Assembly: GCF_020166515.1 (NCBI RefSeq)
Contig: NZ_JAINZT010000005.1
Location: forward strand, 124,001-188,000
Direction of reading: 5' to 3'
Length of the DNA: 64,000 nt
Source: Robertkochia flava
Lineage (GTDB): Bacteria; Bacteroidota; Bacteroidia; Flavobacteriales; Flavobacteriaceae
The notes beneath the pieces were generated by a model. That model searched no databases, had not been told where the DNA came from, and saw nothing but the letters and a program-made list of their open reading frames with translations. This document shows positions 1 through 7,841 of this stretch, piece by piece. The first letter of the stretch is position 1, and each line of letters begins with the position of its first letter. Position numbers and translations under genes: made by a program.

Positions 1-261
1 GGCTTCTCTTTTCCCTACCTCCTGGATGAGGGGCAACAGATCTTTCCCCAATACGGAGCTAAAAGAACTCCCCACTGTTTTCTGCTGGAAAAGACAGACC
101 GGGGGAATGTGGTAAGATATATCGGGGCTATAGACGATAATTATCAGGATGCCTCAGCCGTAGAGACCACCTATGTGGAGAATGCCATTAATGCGATGTT
201 ATCCGGGGAGGAGATCAGTGTTAAAAATACCAAGGCCATAGGTTGTACTATTAAGGTCTGA
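1..261 (+). CDS. Redoxin / thioredoxin-family protein, C-terminal part
   Basis: The window opens inside this gene; frame 1 is open from base 1 and gives the last 86 residues before TGA. The tail contains the pattern YGAKRTPHCFLL followed by YIGAIDDN, as in AhpC/TSA-like redoxin proteins that carry a thioredoxin fold: a cis-proline segment (RTPH) and then a beta strand. The catalytic cysteine region would lie before the window. These are usually peroxide or thiol-disulfide exchange proteins, but with half the protein missing the exact activity is an inference. A hairpin that could end its transcript follows directly. Confidence 0.7.
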   Translation, partial: GFSFPYLLDEGQQIFPQYGAKRTPHCFLLEKTDRGNVVRYIGAIDDNYQDASAVETTYVENAINAMLSGEEISVKNTKAIGCTIKV

Positions 262-288
262 CAGAAATAAAGAATTGCTTAAATTTGC

Positions 289-323
289 GATCCGGGCCTT
301 TTAAAGCCCGGATCTATTTATTT
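289..323 (+). terminator. Terminator-like hairpin after the redoxin gene
   Basis: Nine-base stem GATCCGGGC (289-297) pairs with GCCCGGATC (306-314), followed by an AT-rich stretch with T runs. It lies 28 bases after the redoxin stop and 26 bases before the rhodanese start. Confidence 0.55.
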
Positions 324-348
324 AAAATCATAAAAAGGTCGTATAAAT

Positions 349-663
349 ATGGCAGATTTAACTCAGGAGCAATGGGTAGCTCAATTAAAAGAAGATGATA
401 AGGCAGTTATTCTTGATGTGCGTACGGCGGCGGAAGTTGCTGAAGGTATCATTCCTAATGCCCTGCACCTGGATATATACAAGGGTCAGGAATTTATCGA
501 TGAGATCGAAAAACTGGATAAGAATAAGAACTATTACGTGTATTGCAGATCGGGAAATCGCAGTGGACAGGCCTGCTCAATTATGAACCAACTGGGTTTT
601 AACAACGCCTACAACCTGGTGGGTGGTATGCTGGAATGGCAAGGCGAGGTTGCTGCAAAGTGA
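349..663 (+). CDS. Single-domain rhodanese-like sulfurtransferase
   Basis: A 104-residue protein that is a single rhodanese domain. The first strand gives VILDVRTAAE, and the active-site loop is CRSGNRSG with the persulfide-carrying cysteine at about residue 66. Rhodaneses move sulfane sulfur from a donor such as thiosulfate or a persulfide to an acceptor. There is no signal peptide, so it should be cytoplasmic. It stands alone between two hairpins, so it is probably transcribed by itself. Its physiological donor cannot be told from sequence. A larger sulfur cluster lies 33 kb away and could be related in function, but nothing here ties them together. Confidence 0.88.
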   Translation: MADLTQEQWVAQLKEDDKAVILDVRTAAEVAEGIIPNALHLDIYKGQEFIDEIEKLDKNKNYYVYCRSGNRSGQACSIMNQLGFNNAYNLVGGMLEWQGEVAAK

Positions 664-700
664 TCTGACTTAATTTATTGATATACAGTAAAATAATATG

Positions 701-737
701 CAAAACCCTGTGATTATTACGGGGATTTTGTATTTTT
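701..737 (+). terminator. Weak terminator-like hairpin after the rhodanese gene
   Basis: CAAAACCC (701-708) can pair with GGG-ATTTTG (about 722-730) with one bulged base, and TATTTTT follows. The stem is short, so this is tentative. Confidence 0.35.
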
Positions 738-758
738 AGAGAAAATATTCTAAATCTG

Positions 759-2033
759 TTGAAGGAAGATTTTCTCCATTATCTGTGGCTTGCATCCAAA
801 CTGTCTCCGGGTGCGCTGTATACTTCAAATGGCGACTTTATTGTAGTCAGGGATGCCGGCACGCATAATACCAATGCGGGACCTGATTTTCTCAATGCAA
901 CACTTCTTATAGGAGATACGCTATGGTCCGGGCATGTCGAAATGCATCTTCGTTCTTCCCTTTGGTTTGAGCACAGGCATCACAAGGATGAAAACTATCA
1001 GAATGTGATCCTTCATGTAGTCTGGGAGCACGACAAGGAGGTGTATTATCCTTCAGGAGGAAGCATCCCGGTTCTTGTCCTGAGCGATATTACCCCTAAA
1101 AGATTTCTTAGGAATTACCAAAACCTTTCCAGGATTAGAAGTCAGTTCCTGAACTGTTCCGGTCAGCATGAGGCATTTGATCCGGCGTCCTGGAAAGACT
1201 GGCTTAATACCCTGTGCATGCAACGCTTGAAGGGCAGGGAGACAGCCCTTTTCAATGTTAGTCCCGATTGTTCGGGGCATTGGGAGGAGTTGTTGTTAAG
1301 GAGTGTATTCAGGTACATGGGGGCTCAGGTTAACGGGGAGGCTTTTTACAGCATTGCGGCCTCCATTGGTATTGATCGTATTCGAAGGATCCGGGCTGCA
1401 GGCGAGGATCTGGAGGTCATTTTTCACGGCATGGCGGGTCTTTTCAGGCAGAAGCAGGGCGACTCATTCTACCTGGGCCGAAAACGGGAATTTCGGTATT
1501 TGTCAAGAAAGTACAACCTCGATCCAGGTACGGTAATAACCCCGGTTTTTTTCAGGTTGCGTCCTTCCGGGTTTCCTACGGTCAGGCTTTCCCAACTGGC
1601 TGTCCTGTACGGTCAGGAGGGGTCTGTTTTTTCCAGGATCCTGGATTGTGAAACCCTGCGGGATATGCGGGAAGTTTTCTCGGTAAGGGCTCATAAATAC
1701 TGGGATGTTCATTATTCCTACAGTTCCGGGGTTACGCCTGCCGTACCCAAGAAAATATCAAAGGAAAGAACAGATCTGGTTTTGATAAACGCAGTGTTGC
1801 CCCTGGTTTATGCTTTTAAAACAAATCGGGGTGCGGATGTGGGCGGCAGGATCCTTGACATGTTTTCACACATACCGGCGGAAAAGAACAGGATTATCCA
1901 ATTATTCCGGCAGGAGGGGATTAACCCGGGGCATGCCGGGGAGTCTCAGGGGTTACTGGAGCTCTACGGGAGGTACTGTTCCAGGAATAAGTGCCTGGAA
2001 TGCCGGGTGGGACAGTTTATAATTGGGGGATAA
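759..2033 (+). CDS. DUF2851 family protein
   Basis: A 424-residue protein recognised as DUF2851, a family found almost only in Bacteroidota, with no known function that I can name. Family landmarks near the N-terminus are GTHNTNAGPDF, the segment GHVEMHLRSS, and NVILHVVWEHD. A cluster of cysteines lies at the C-terminus (CSRNKCLECRVG), possibly for metal or redox binding. No signal peptide or membrane segment is evident. The chosen start is TTG at 759; no ATG gives a full-length N-terminus, and KEDFLHYLW directly after it fits the family. A TATTTTTA box just upstream could be its promoter. Confidence 0.8.
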   Translation: MKEDFLHYLWLASKLSPGALYTSNGDFIVVRDAGTHNTNAGPDFLNATLLIGDTLWSGHVEMHLRSSLWFEHRHHKDENYQNVILHVVWEHDKEVYYPSGGSIPVLVLSDITPKRFLRNYQNLSRIRSQFLNCSGQHEAFDPASWKDWLNTLCMQRLKGRETALFNVSPDCSGHWEELLLRSVFRYMGAQVNGEAFYSIAASIGIDRIRRIRAAGEDLEVIFHGMAGLFRQKQGDSFYLGRKREFRYLSRKYNLDPGTVITPVFFRLRPSGFPTVRLSQLAVLYGQEGSVFSRILDCETLRDMREVFSVRAHKYWDVHYSYSSGVTPAVPKKISKERTDLVLINAVLPLVYAFKTNRGADVGGRILDMFSHIPAEKNRIIQLFRQEGINPGHAGESQGLLELYGRYCSRNKCLECRVGQFIIGG

Positions 2034-2048
2034 TTTTATATTTGTAAT

Positions 2049-2276
2049 ATGAAATGGTTTACAGATCTGAGGTATTTTTTTGAGAAGCACGGCTTTGCTG
2101 TGACCTCGCGTCTTGCAGACAGATTGGGGATGAAGGCAAAGAATGTCAGGCTGTTTTTTATCTATGCTACCTTTGCCACCTTTGGAATCTGGTTTCTGTT
2201 TTACCTTGTTCTGGCCTTTTGGCTAAAGCTGAAAGACCTGATTTACACCAAGCGCAGTTCGGTTTTTGATCTCTAA
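2049..2276 (+). CDS. PspC-domain small membrane protein
   Basis: A 75-residue protein with one clear hydrophobic segment (about residues 35-60) preceded by a PspC-like stretch that ends in KNVRLFFIYATF. PspC-family proteins sit in the inner membrane and in enterobacteria take part in the phage-shock envelope-stress response; that role is not assured for such short stand-alone forms. The stop codon lies 3 bases before the next ATG, so it is almost surely cotranscribed with the K+ channel gene. A TATATTTG box at 2037-2044 ends four bases before the ATG, which would give a leaderless or nearly leaderless transcript. Confidence 0.7.
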   Translation: MKWFTDLRYFFEKHGFAVTSRLADRLGMKAKNVRLFFIYATFATFGIWFLFYLVLAFWLKLKDLIYTKRSSVFDL

Positions 2277-2279
2277 GAT

Positions 2280-3290
2280 ATGTTTCAGCTTTTTCGTTCT
2301 AAATTTTACACGGCACTCATCCTGCTACTCGGGGTGATCTCTGCAGGAACCCTGGGTTATAAATTCATATCGGGATACGACTGGGTAGATGCGCTCTACA
2401 TGACCGTGATTACCGTGACCACGGTTGGTTTTCGGGAAGTGGGCCCTTCAGACACTACTACAAAATTATTCACTATCGTCCTGATCGTGGGGAGTGTATT
2501 CATATTTGCCTATTCGATCTCGGTCATCACCGAATATATTCTTTCAAAAAGTACCTTTCAAAACATTAAATTCAGGGAGATGAAAAAAAAGCTAGAACAA
2601 ATGGAGAATCACGTAATTATTTGTGGTTATGGCAGAAACGGAAGGCAGGCGGCAGCCAAACTGCACGCGCATCGCAGGCCTTTTGTAGTTATTGAGAGGG
2701 ATGAAGAGCTGATCGATCGATTTGCCGAGGAAATCGTTTTTGTGCATGGGGATGCCAATGACGATGACGTGCTTAAGGAAGCCGGCATTGAACGCGCAAA
2801 ATCCCTTATCGCCACTTTGCCCAACGATGCCGATAATTTGTTCGTGGTACTTTCTTCCCGCCAGCTGAACAAAAGACTGAGTATCATCAGCAGGGCCTCA
2901 AATGAATCCACCCTGAGTAAATTACACCTGGCCGGAGCCAATAAGACCATTATGCCTGACAAGATAGGGGGAGACCACATGGCTGCCCTGGTGGTTATGC
3001 CGGATCTGATCGAGTTTCTCGATCAGTTGTCTATCGACGGAGATAACAGTATCAACCTGGAGGAAATTGCAATAGACGATCTCACAGAGGATTTCAGTTA
3101 CCGCTCTATCAGAGACCTCGATATCAGAAAACATTCCGGGTGCACCGTGATCGGGTATAAAGATCCTTCAGGGTCTTATATCATTAACCCGGAAGCCGAT
3201 ACCAAACTGATGCCGCACGCCAAACTTGTCGTGCTTGGAAGGCCCGAACAGATCAATAAATTAAACTCCATACTGTTCAGGAACTCATAG
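2280..3290 (+). CDS. Potassium channel protein with cytoplasmic RCK (TrkA-N/TrkA-C) domains
   Basis: A 336-residue MthK-like channel. Two membrane helices (about residues 10-28 and 62-85) flank a pore loop. The selectivity filter reads T48-V49-G50-F51-R52, where the usual sequence is TVGYG or TVGFG, so the last glycine is arginine. After the pore comes a TrkA-N Rossmann domain starting near residue 112 with GYGRNG, and then a C-terminal TrkA-C-like domain. Channels of this type gate K+ flow through ligand binding to the RCK ring. It follows a PspC-like gene by 3 bases. The odd filter raises the question of whether selectivity is normal; I infer a channel but not its ion preference. Confidence 0.85.
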   Translation: MFQLFRSKFYTALILLLGVISAGTLGYKFISGYDWVDALYMTVITVTTVGFREVGPSDTTTKLFTIVLIVGSVFIFAYSISVITEYILSKSTFQNIKFREMKKKLEQMENHVIICGYGRNGRQAAAKLHAHRRPFVVIERDEELIDRFAEEIVFVHGDANDDDVLKEAGIERAKSLIATLPNDADNLFVVLSSRQLNKRLSIISRASNESTLSKLHLAGANKTIMPDKIGGDHMAALVVMPDLIEFLDQLSIDGDNSINLEEIAIDDLTEDFSYRSIRDLDIRKHSGCTVIGYKDPSGSYIINPEADTKLMPHAKLVVLGRPEQINKLNSILFRNS

Positions 3291-3393
3291 TTTTATTTAA
3301 CTCATTTAATTTGATTAAGCGCTTTATTTTTCACATATTGCGGATCGATTTGCTAAATCCTAACATAAAATTAACCTAAACAAAAGAAATTTT

Positions 3394-5472
3394 ATGAGAA
3401 GAAATTTTCTCTCAATATTTTTTACGCTATGTAGTGTGGCGCTCTTTGCTCAGGATCTGAGCGTTAAGGAGACGCTTATCAATCCTTCGAATAAAATTAA
3501 TGATGCAGCCATACAGCTGGATGTTGATGGTGGTACACCTCCCTACACCTTCAAATGGAGCAATCAATCCACTCCTTTAAATGCTCAGGAAGCTGTTGGA
3601 CTAACCGAGGGGATTCCTTATTCGGTAACGGTAACCGATGCCAATGGAGCCTCCTTCACAGGGGAATATCAGATAGAGGCCGAGTCTATTGTTGAAGTGT
3701 TTAACAGCACCATGACGCCTGCCGTAGCAGGTCTCGGGTCTGTACTTTTCTGGGATCCGTTCGCCGCCATGGGAATCTATGACCCGGTGATGTATGCCGA
3801 TAAGAAGATGGTTTCCATTCCTGGATGGACCACCACTACAAAAAAGACTTTTACCCTTGAGAAATGGCTCGTTGAAGAAGGAGCTCATGTTAAAAAAGGC
3901 GATAATATTGCACGCATCTCCACTTCTGATGGAGAGGTTCTGATGGCTACAGCGACCACCAGCGGTAGCCTGGAACACCGTATTGAGGAAGGTCAGGTGA
4001 TCTATGACGGAACAAAGACCTCAGACAAGATTCAAACCAATGCAGATGTGTTTGCCGATATCGTATATGACGAACAGGTACCTTTGCTGCATCCAAACGG
4101 GGATGTGCGAACCATCAGCATTCCCTTTATCGTGATCTGGCTGATCTTTGGGGCGGCGTTTTTCACCCTTAGAATGGGCTTTATCAATATCAGAGGGTTC
4201 AGACACTCGCTGGATTTGGCCAAGGGTAAATACGACGATCCGAATGCGCCAGGTAAAATTACGCACTTCCAGGCTCTTGCTACTGCAGTTTCTGCAACCG
4301 TAGGTCTGGGTAACATCGCCGGAGTGGCGGTTGCCATCTCTCTTGGGGGAGCCGGAGCAACATTCTGGATGATCGTAGCAGGTCTTTTGGGAATGTCTTC
4401 AAAATTTGTAGAGTGTACCCTGGGTGTTAAATACCGGGATATTCTGCCTGACGGACGGGTTTTCGGAGGTCCGATGAACTACCTTCGATACGGTCTTGAA
4501 AAGCGTAACCTTACCGGGTTAGGAAAAGTGCTGGCTGTGTTTTTTGCCGTACTTGGGGTCGGTGCCTCTTTCGGAGGTGGAAATATGTTCCAGGCCAACC
4601 AGAGTTTTGAGATCCTTTCAGGTCAGTTCCCTGTTCTTCAGGGGAACGGATTTATGTTTGGAGTATTGGTCTCCATCCTTGTAGGGGTGGTGATCATTGG
4701 GGGAATTGACAGTATTGCCAAGGTAACCGGAAAGATCGTTCCTTTTATGGCCGGTGTATATGTGCTTGGTGCCCTTGCCGTGATTTTTGTAAATATCGAG
4801 AACATCGGGCCTGCTTTTGGAGCAATTATCGATGGGGCATTTAGTCCCAGTGCACTTAAAGGTGGTGTGATCGGAGTATTGGTTGTCGGATTCCAGCGTG
4901 CAGCATTTTCGAATGAGGCCGGAGTAGGATCTGCGGCCATTGCGCACAGTGCTGCCAAGACTAACCATCCGCCATCAGAAGGTTTTGTGGCCCTGCTTGA
5001 GCCTTTTATCGATACCGTAGTTGTATGTACCCTGACCGCCCTGGTGCTTATCTTTACAGGAATGCACGAGATAGAAGGGGTTGCCGGTGCGGAGCTTACC
5101 TCTAATGCTTTTGGAAGTGTTATCAGTTGGTTCCCGTATGTGCTGGCAGCGGCGGTATTCCTTTTTGCGTTCTCCACCATGATCTCATGGTCTTACTACG
5201 GAATGAGAGCCTGGACCTACCTTTTCGGGAAAAGTAAAAGAACAGAGTTGATCTACAAGTTCATGTTCCTGTTCTTCGTGATCGTTGGGGCTTCTGTAAG
5301 TCTTGGAGCGGTATTGGATTTCTCAGATATGATGATCCTGGCCATGTCCTTCCCTAATATTATCGGACTTTATATAATGAGTGGGGAAGTTAGAAAAGAC
5401 CTTTCAAACTATCTGAAAGACCTTAAGGATAACAAGCTTTTTAAAAAGCCTGATGTGAAAAAAGCCTCCTGA
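3394..5472 (+). CDS. AGCS-family Na+:amino-acid symporter with extracytoplasmic N-terminal module
   Basis: A 692-residue protein. Residues 1-19 look like a signal peptide ending in LFAQ. Residues about 33-92 resemble a SprB-type surface repeat (GGTPPYTFKWSN, then VTVTDANGASF). Residues about 139-205 resemble a biotinyl/lipoyl hairpin domain (VEEGAHVKKGDNIARI), but the turn reads TSDGE, without the lysine that would carry a cofactor. From about residue 245 on it is a typical AGCS symporter with many membrane helices and the segment VGLGNIAGVAVA. AGCS proteins import alanine, glycine or related amino acids with Na+. The usual AGCS length is about 450-500, so the extra 240 residues stand out. 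The next gene starts 12 bases later. Confidence 0.88.
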   Translation: MRRNFLSIFFTLCSVALFAQDLSVKETLINPSNKINDAAIQLDVDGGTPPYTFKWSNQSTPLNAQEAVGLTEGIPYSVTVTDANGASFTGEYQIEAESIVEVFNSTMTPAVAGLGSVLFWDPFAAMGIYDPVMYADKKMVSIPGWTTTTKKTFTLEKWLVEEGAHVKKGDNIARISTSDGEVLMATATTSGSLEHRIEEGQVIYDGTKTSDKIQTNADVFADIVYDEQVPLLHPNGDVRTISIPFIVIWLIFGAAFFTLRMGFINIRGFRHSLDLAKGKYDDPNAPGKITHFQALATAVSATVGLGNIAGVAVAISLGGAGATFWMIVAGLLGMSSKFVECTLGVKYRDILPDGRVFGGPMNYLRYGLEKRNLTGLGKVLAVFFAVLGVGASFGGGNMFQANQSFEILSGQFPVLQGNGFMFGVLVSILVGVVIIGGIDSIAKVTGKIVPFMAGVYVLGALAVIFVNIENIGPAFGAIIDGAFSPSALKGGVIGVLVVGFQRAAFSNEAGVGSAAIAHSAAKTNHPPSEGFVALLEPFIDTVVVCTLTALVLIFTGMHEIEGVAGAELTSNAFGSVISWFPYVLAAAVFLFAFSTMISWSYYGMRAWTYLFGKSKRTELIYKFMFLFFVIVGASVSLGAVLDFSDMMILAMSFPNIIGLYIMSGEVRKDLSNYLKDLKDNKLFKKPDVKKAS

Positions 5473-5484
5473 GGCATATAACAT

Positions 5485-6327
5485 ATGAAAAGAATATCCC
5501 ACTTCCGATTCTCAAAGTCTCAGCGAAGTGGGATATTTTTTTTGTGCCTGTTGGTAATGGCAGTTCAGGTCATGATCTGGGCCGGAGTATTCGAAAGTCC
5601 GTCAGGTTTTGGGCAGGAAGATGAGGCGCGGATACAAAGTATAAATGCCTATATCGATTCGGTACGATTAGCCTCCCAGCCCAAGGCGTATGCCCCTGAG
5701 CCTTTTAATCCGAATTTCATGAGTGATTATAAGGGGTACAGATTTGGAATGAGTCCCGAGGAGATCGATCGGCTTTTTGCTTTCAGGGCTGACGGCCAAT
5801 ATGTGAATACCGCCCTTCAATTTCAGGCGGTCACCGGCATTCACGACAGTATCCTTCTGAGAATGGAACCCTATTTTCGTTTCCCTCGCTTCCCGGTATC
5901 TCCTGCCAGGGCAGATAATGTCATTAAAAAGCAGGATATCAATTCGGCTACCGCCATGGAACTGCAGAAGGTCTATGGTGTCGGGCCGGTATTGGCAGAG
6001 CGGATTATTGTCTACCGGGAACGGCTTGGAGGTTTCGCCCTAAAGGGGCAGCTGGGAGAGGTTTACGGACTAAAGGAGGAAGCGGTTTTGGGTGTTTGGG
6101 GTAGGTTTCATCTCGATGCGCCTGCAATATACCCGGTAGTAGATGTGAATACAGCAGACCTGGGTGAGCTGGCTGCGGTTCCTTATATTTCCATGGCTCT
6201 GGCAGCTAAGATCGTGGCCTACCGGTCGGCCCGGCAGCGCATCGATAGTTTGGGAGAATTAACAAAAATTCACAATTTATCAGAAAACGATTTAAGCAGA
6301 ATTCAGTTATATTTGAGGGTTGAATAA
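5485..6327 (+). CDS. Helix-hairpin-helix (ComEA-like) protein
   Basis: A 280-residue protein with one N-terminal membrane segment (about residues 17-34, IFFLCLLVMAVQVMIW), so it is anchored with its bulk probably outside the cytoplasm. Two helix-hairpin-helix units follow: DINSATAMELQKVYGVGP near residue 152 and VDVNTADLGELAAVPYIS near residue 219. Such domains bind DNA without sequence preference, and in ComEA they serve DNA uptake. A role in competence is possible, but Flavobacteriia carry several HhH proteins of unknown role. It lies 12 bases after the symporter gene and 11 bases before the acyl-CoA dehydrogenase gene, which suggests one transcript without suggesting a shared pathway. Confidence 0.78.
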   Translation: MKRISHFRFSKSQRSGIFFLCLLVMAVQVMIWAGVFESPSGFGQEDEARIQSINAYIDSVRLASQPKAYAPEPFNPNFMSDYKGYRFGMSPEEIDRLFAFRADGQYVNTALQFQAVTGIHDSILLRMEPYFRFPRFPVSPARADNVIKKQDINSATAMELQKVYGVGPVLAERIIVYRERLGGFALKGQLGEVYGLKEEAVLGVWGRFHLDAPAIYPVVDVNTADLGELAAVPYISMALAAKIVAYRSARQRIDSLGELTKIHNLSENDLSRIQLYLRVE

Positions 6328-6338
6328 AAATTGCTGCT

Positions 6339-7502
6339 ATGAATCTAGATGTTGCAACACAAATGAATTTTGATGCTTCAGAAACTCAGCAAATGGTGGC
6401 TCAGGCGGCCAGGGATTTTGCCGAGCAATATATACGTCCACACATCATGAAATGGGATGAATCCCAGGAATTTCCTGTTGAGGTCTTTAAAAAAGCAGGA
6501 GAGCTGGGCTTTATGGGGGTTCTTGTGCCGGAGGAGTACGGGGGGTCCGGTCTCGGATACCACGAATATATCGCCATCGTAGATGAGATCTCTCAGGTAG
6601 ATCCCTCTATAGGGCTTTCGGTTGCAGCCCACAATTCGCTTTGTACCAACCATATCCTGTCTTTTGGGAATGAAGAGCAAAAAAGACGTTGGATTCCCAA
6701 GCTCGCCACCGCCGAGTGGATCGGGGCCTGGGGTCTTACTGAGCACAATACCGGTTCTGATGCGGGGGGTATGAACACCACTGCCGTTAAAGACGGGGAT
6801 GAGTGGATTATCAATGGTGCAAAGAATTTTATTACCCATGGAAAAAGCGGGGATGTAGCCGTGGTTATTGTTCGTACAGGAGAAAAGGGAGATTCACATG
6901 GAATGACCGCCTTTGTGGTAGAACGGGGGACTCCCGGATTTAGCAGCGGAAAAAAGGAAGATAAATTAGGAATGCGGGCCAGCGAAACTGCAGAGCTTGT
7001 ATTTACCGATTGCCGTATCCCGGATGCCAACCGGCTCGGTCCTGTGGGCGACGGATTTATTCAGTCGATGAAGATACTCGACGGAGGGCGTATTTCTATA
7101 GGAGCGCTTTCCCTGGGGATTTCCAAGGGGGCGTATAAGGCGGCTTTAAAATACGCTAAGGAAAGGGTGCAGTTTGGGAAACCTATCGCAAGCTTCCAGG
7201 GTATCTCTTTCAAGCTTGCGGATATGGCAACCGAGATCGAAGCCTCAGAATTATTGCTGCATAAGGCTGCCTTTGAAAAGAACGCGGGTAGAAAAATGAC
7301 TACCCTGAGTGCTATGAGTAAGATGTACGCTTCGGAAGTATGTGTCAAAGTGGCCAATGAAGCCGTGCAGATTCACGGAGGGTATGGGTATACCAAAGAT
7401 TTCCCGGTGGAGAAGTTTTATCGCGATTCCAAGCTGTGTACCATAGGGGAAGGGACCACCGAAATTCAGAAGCTGGTGATCTCCAGGAATATTTTAAAAT
7501 AA
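6339..7502 (+). CDS. Acyl-CoA dehydrogenase
   Basis: A 387-residue flavoprotein of the short/medium-chain acyl-CoA dehydrogenase family, full length for the family. Signature parts are WGLTEHNTGSDAGG (flavin and substrate binding) and, at the C-terminus, GEGTTEIQ with the glutamate that acts as catalytic base in this family. It oxidises an acyl-CoA to the trans-2-enoyl-CoA and passes electrons to ETF, in fatty-acid or branched-chain amino-acid breakdown; the chain length cannot be read from sequence. ATG at 6339 follows the HhH stop by 11 bases. No electron-transfer genes are adjacent. Confidence 0.9.
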   Translation: MNLDVATQMNFDASETQQMVAQAARDFAEQYIRPHIMKWDESQEFPVEVFKKAGELGFMGVLVPEEYGGSGLGYHEYIAIVDEISQVDPSIGLSVAAHNSLCTNHILSFGNEEQKRRWIPKLATAEWIGAWGLTEHNTGSDAGGMNTTAVKDGDEWIINGAKNFITHGKSGDVAVVIVRTGEKGDSHGMTAFVVERGTPGFSSGKKEDKLGMRASETAELVFTDCRIPDANRLGPVGDGFIQSMKILDGGRISIGALSLGISKGAYKAALKYAKERVQFGKPIASFQGISFKLADMATEIEASELLLHKAAFEKNAGRKMTTLSAMSKMYASEVCVKVANEAVQIHGGYGYTKDFPVEKFYRDSKLCTIGEGTTEIQKLVISRNILK

Positions 7503-7503
7503 T

Positions 7504-7536
7504 TTTGTTTGATATTTGAATTTTGATATATATTTG
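7504..7536 (+). promoter_or_regulatory. Promoter of rpsU (Bacteroidota type)
   Basis: A TTTG element at 7504-7507 is 21 bases before a perfect TATATTTG box at 7529-7536. It lies between the acyl-CoA dehydrogenase stop and rpsU. The rpsU leader also contains AAGGAGGTG, an unusually strong Shine-Dalgarno sequence for this window. Confidence 0.65.
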
Positions 7537-7567
7537 CCCCCGTTAAAAGAAAGGAGGTGCTAAGCTT

Positions 7568-7762
7568 ATGTTAATAATACCAATAAAAGAAGGAGAAAAT
7601 ATAGACCGGGCGCTAAAGCGTTACAAGCGTAAATTCGACAAGACAGGAACCATGCGTCAACTTAGAAGTCGTCAGCAGTTTACCAAGCCTTCTGTCGAGA
7701 AAAGAGCTCAGGTTCAAAAAGCCGCTTATATCCAGCAGCTTAGAGATCAGGAAGAGATCTAA
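7568..7762 (+). CDS. rpsU: 30S ribosomal protein S21
   Basis: A 64-residue basic protein whose N-terminus IIPIKEGENIDRALKRYKRK is diagnostic for bS21. S21 sits on the 30S platform near the anti-Shine-Dalgarno end of 16S rRNA and helps initiation. Its leader has AAGGAGGTG about 8 bases before the ATG, while most genes here lack such a site. In Bacteroidota the 30S subunit is known to sequester the anti-Shine-Dalgarno tail with S21 among the contacts, so a strong site on rpsU itself fits an autoregulation model; that link is an inference here. It has its own promoter and a strong terminator. Confidence 0.96.
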   Translation: MLIIPIKEGENIDRALKRYKRKFDKTGTMRQLRSRQQFTKPSVEKRAQVQKAAYIQQLRDQEEI

Positions 7763-7792
7763 CAGAACAGTTTCTCTTATAAGATAGGACTT

Positions 7793-7825
7793 CCCGTAAC
7801 GGTTTTTCGTTACGGGATTTTTTTT
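7793..7825 (+). terminator. Intrinsic terminator of rpsU
   Basis: Perfect 9-bp stem CCCGTAACG (7793-7801) / CGTTACGGG (7808-7816) with a 6-base loop, followed by a run of T from 7818 to 7825. Confidence 0.88.
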
Positions 7826-7841
7826 GTCTATTTTTACCGGT

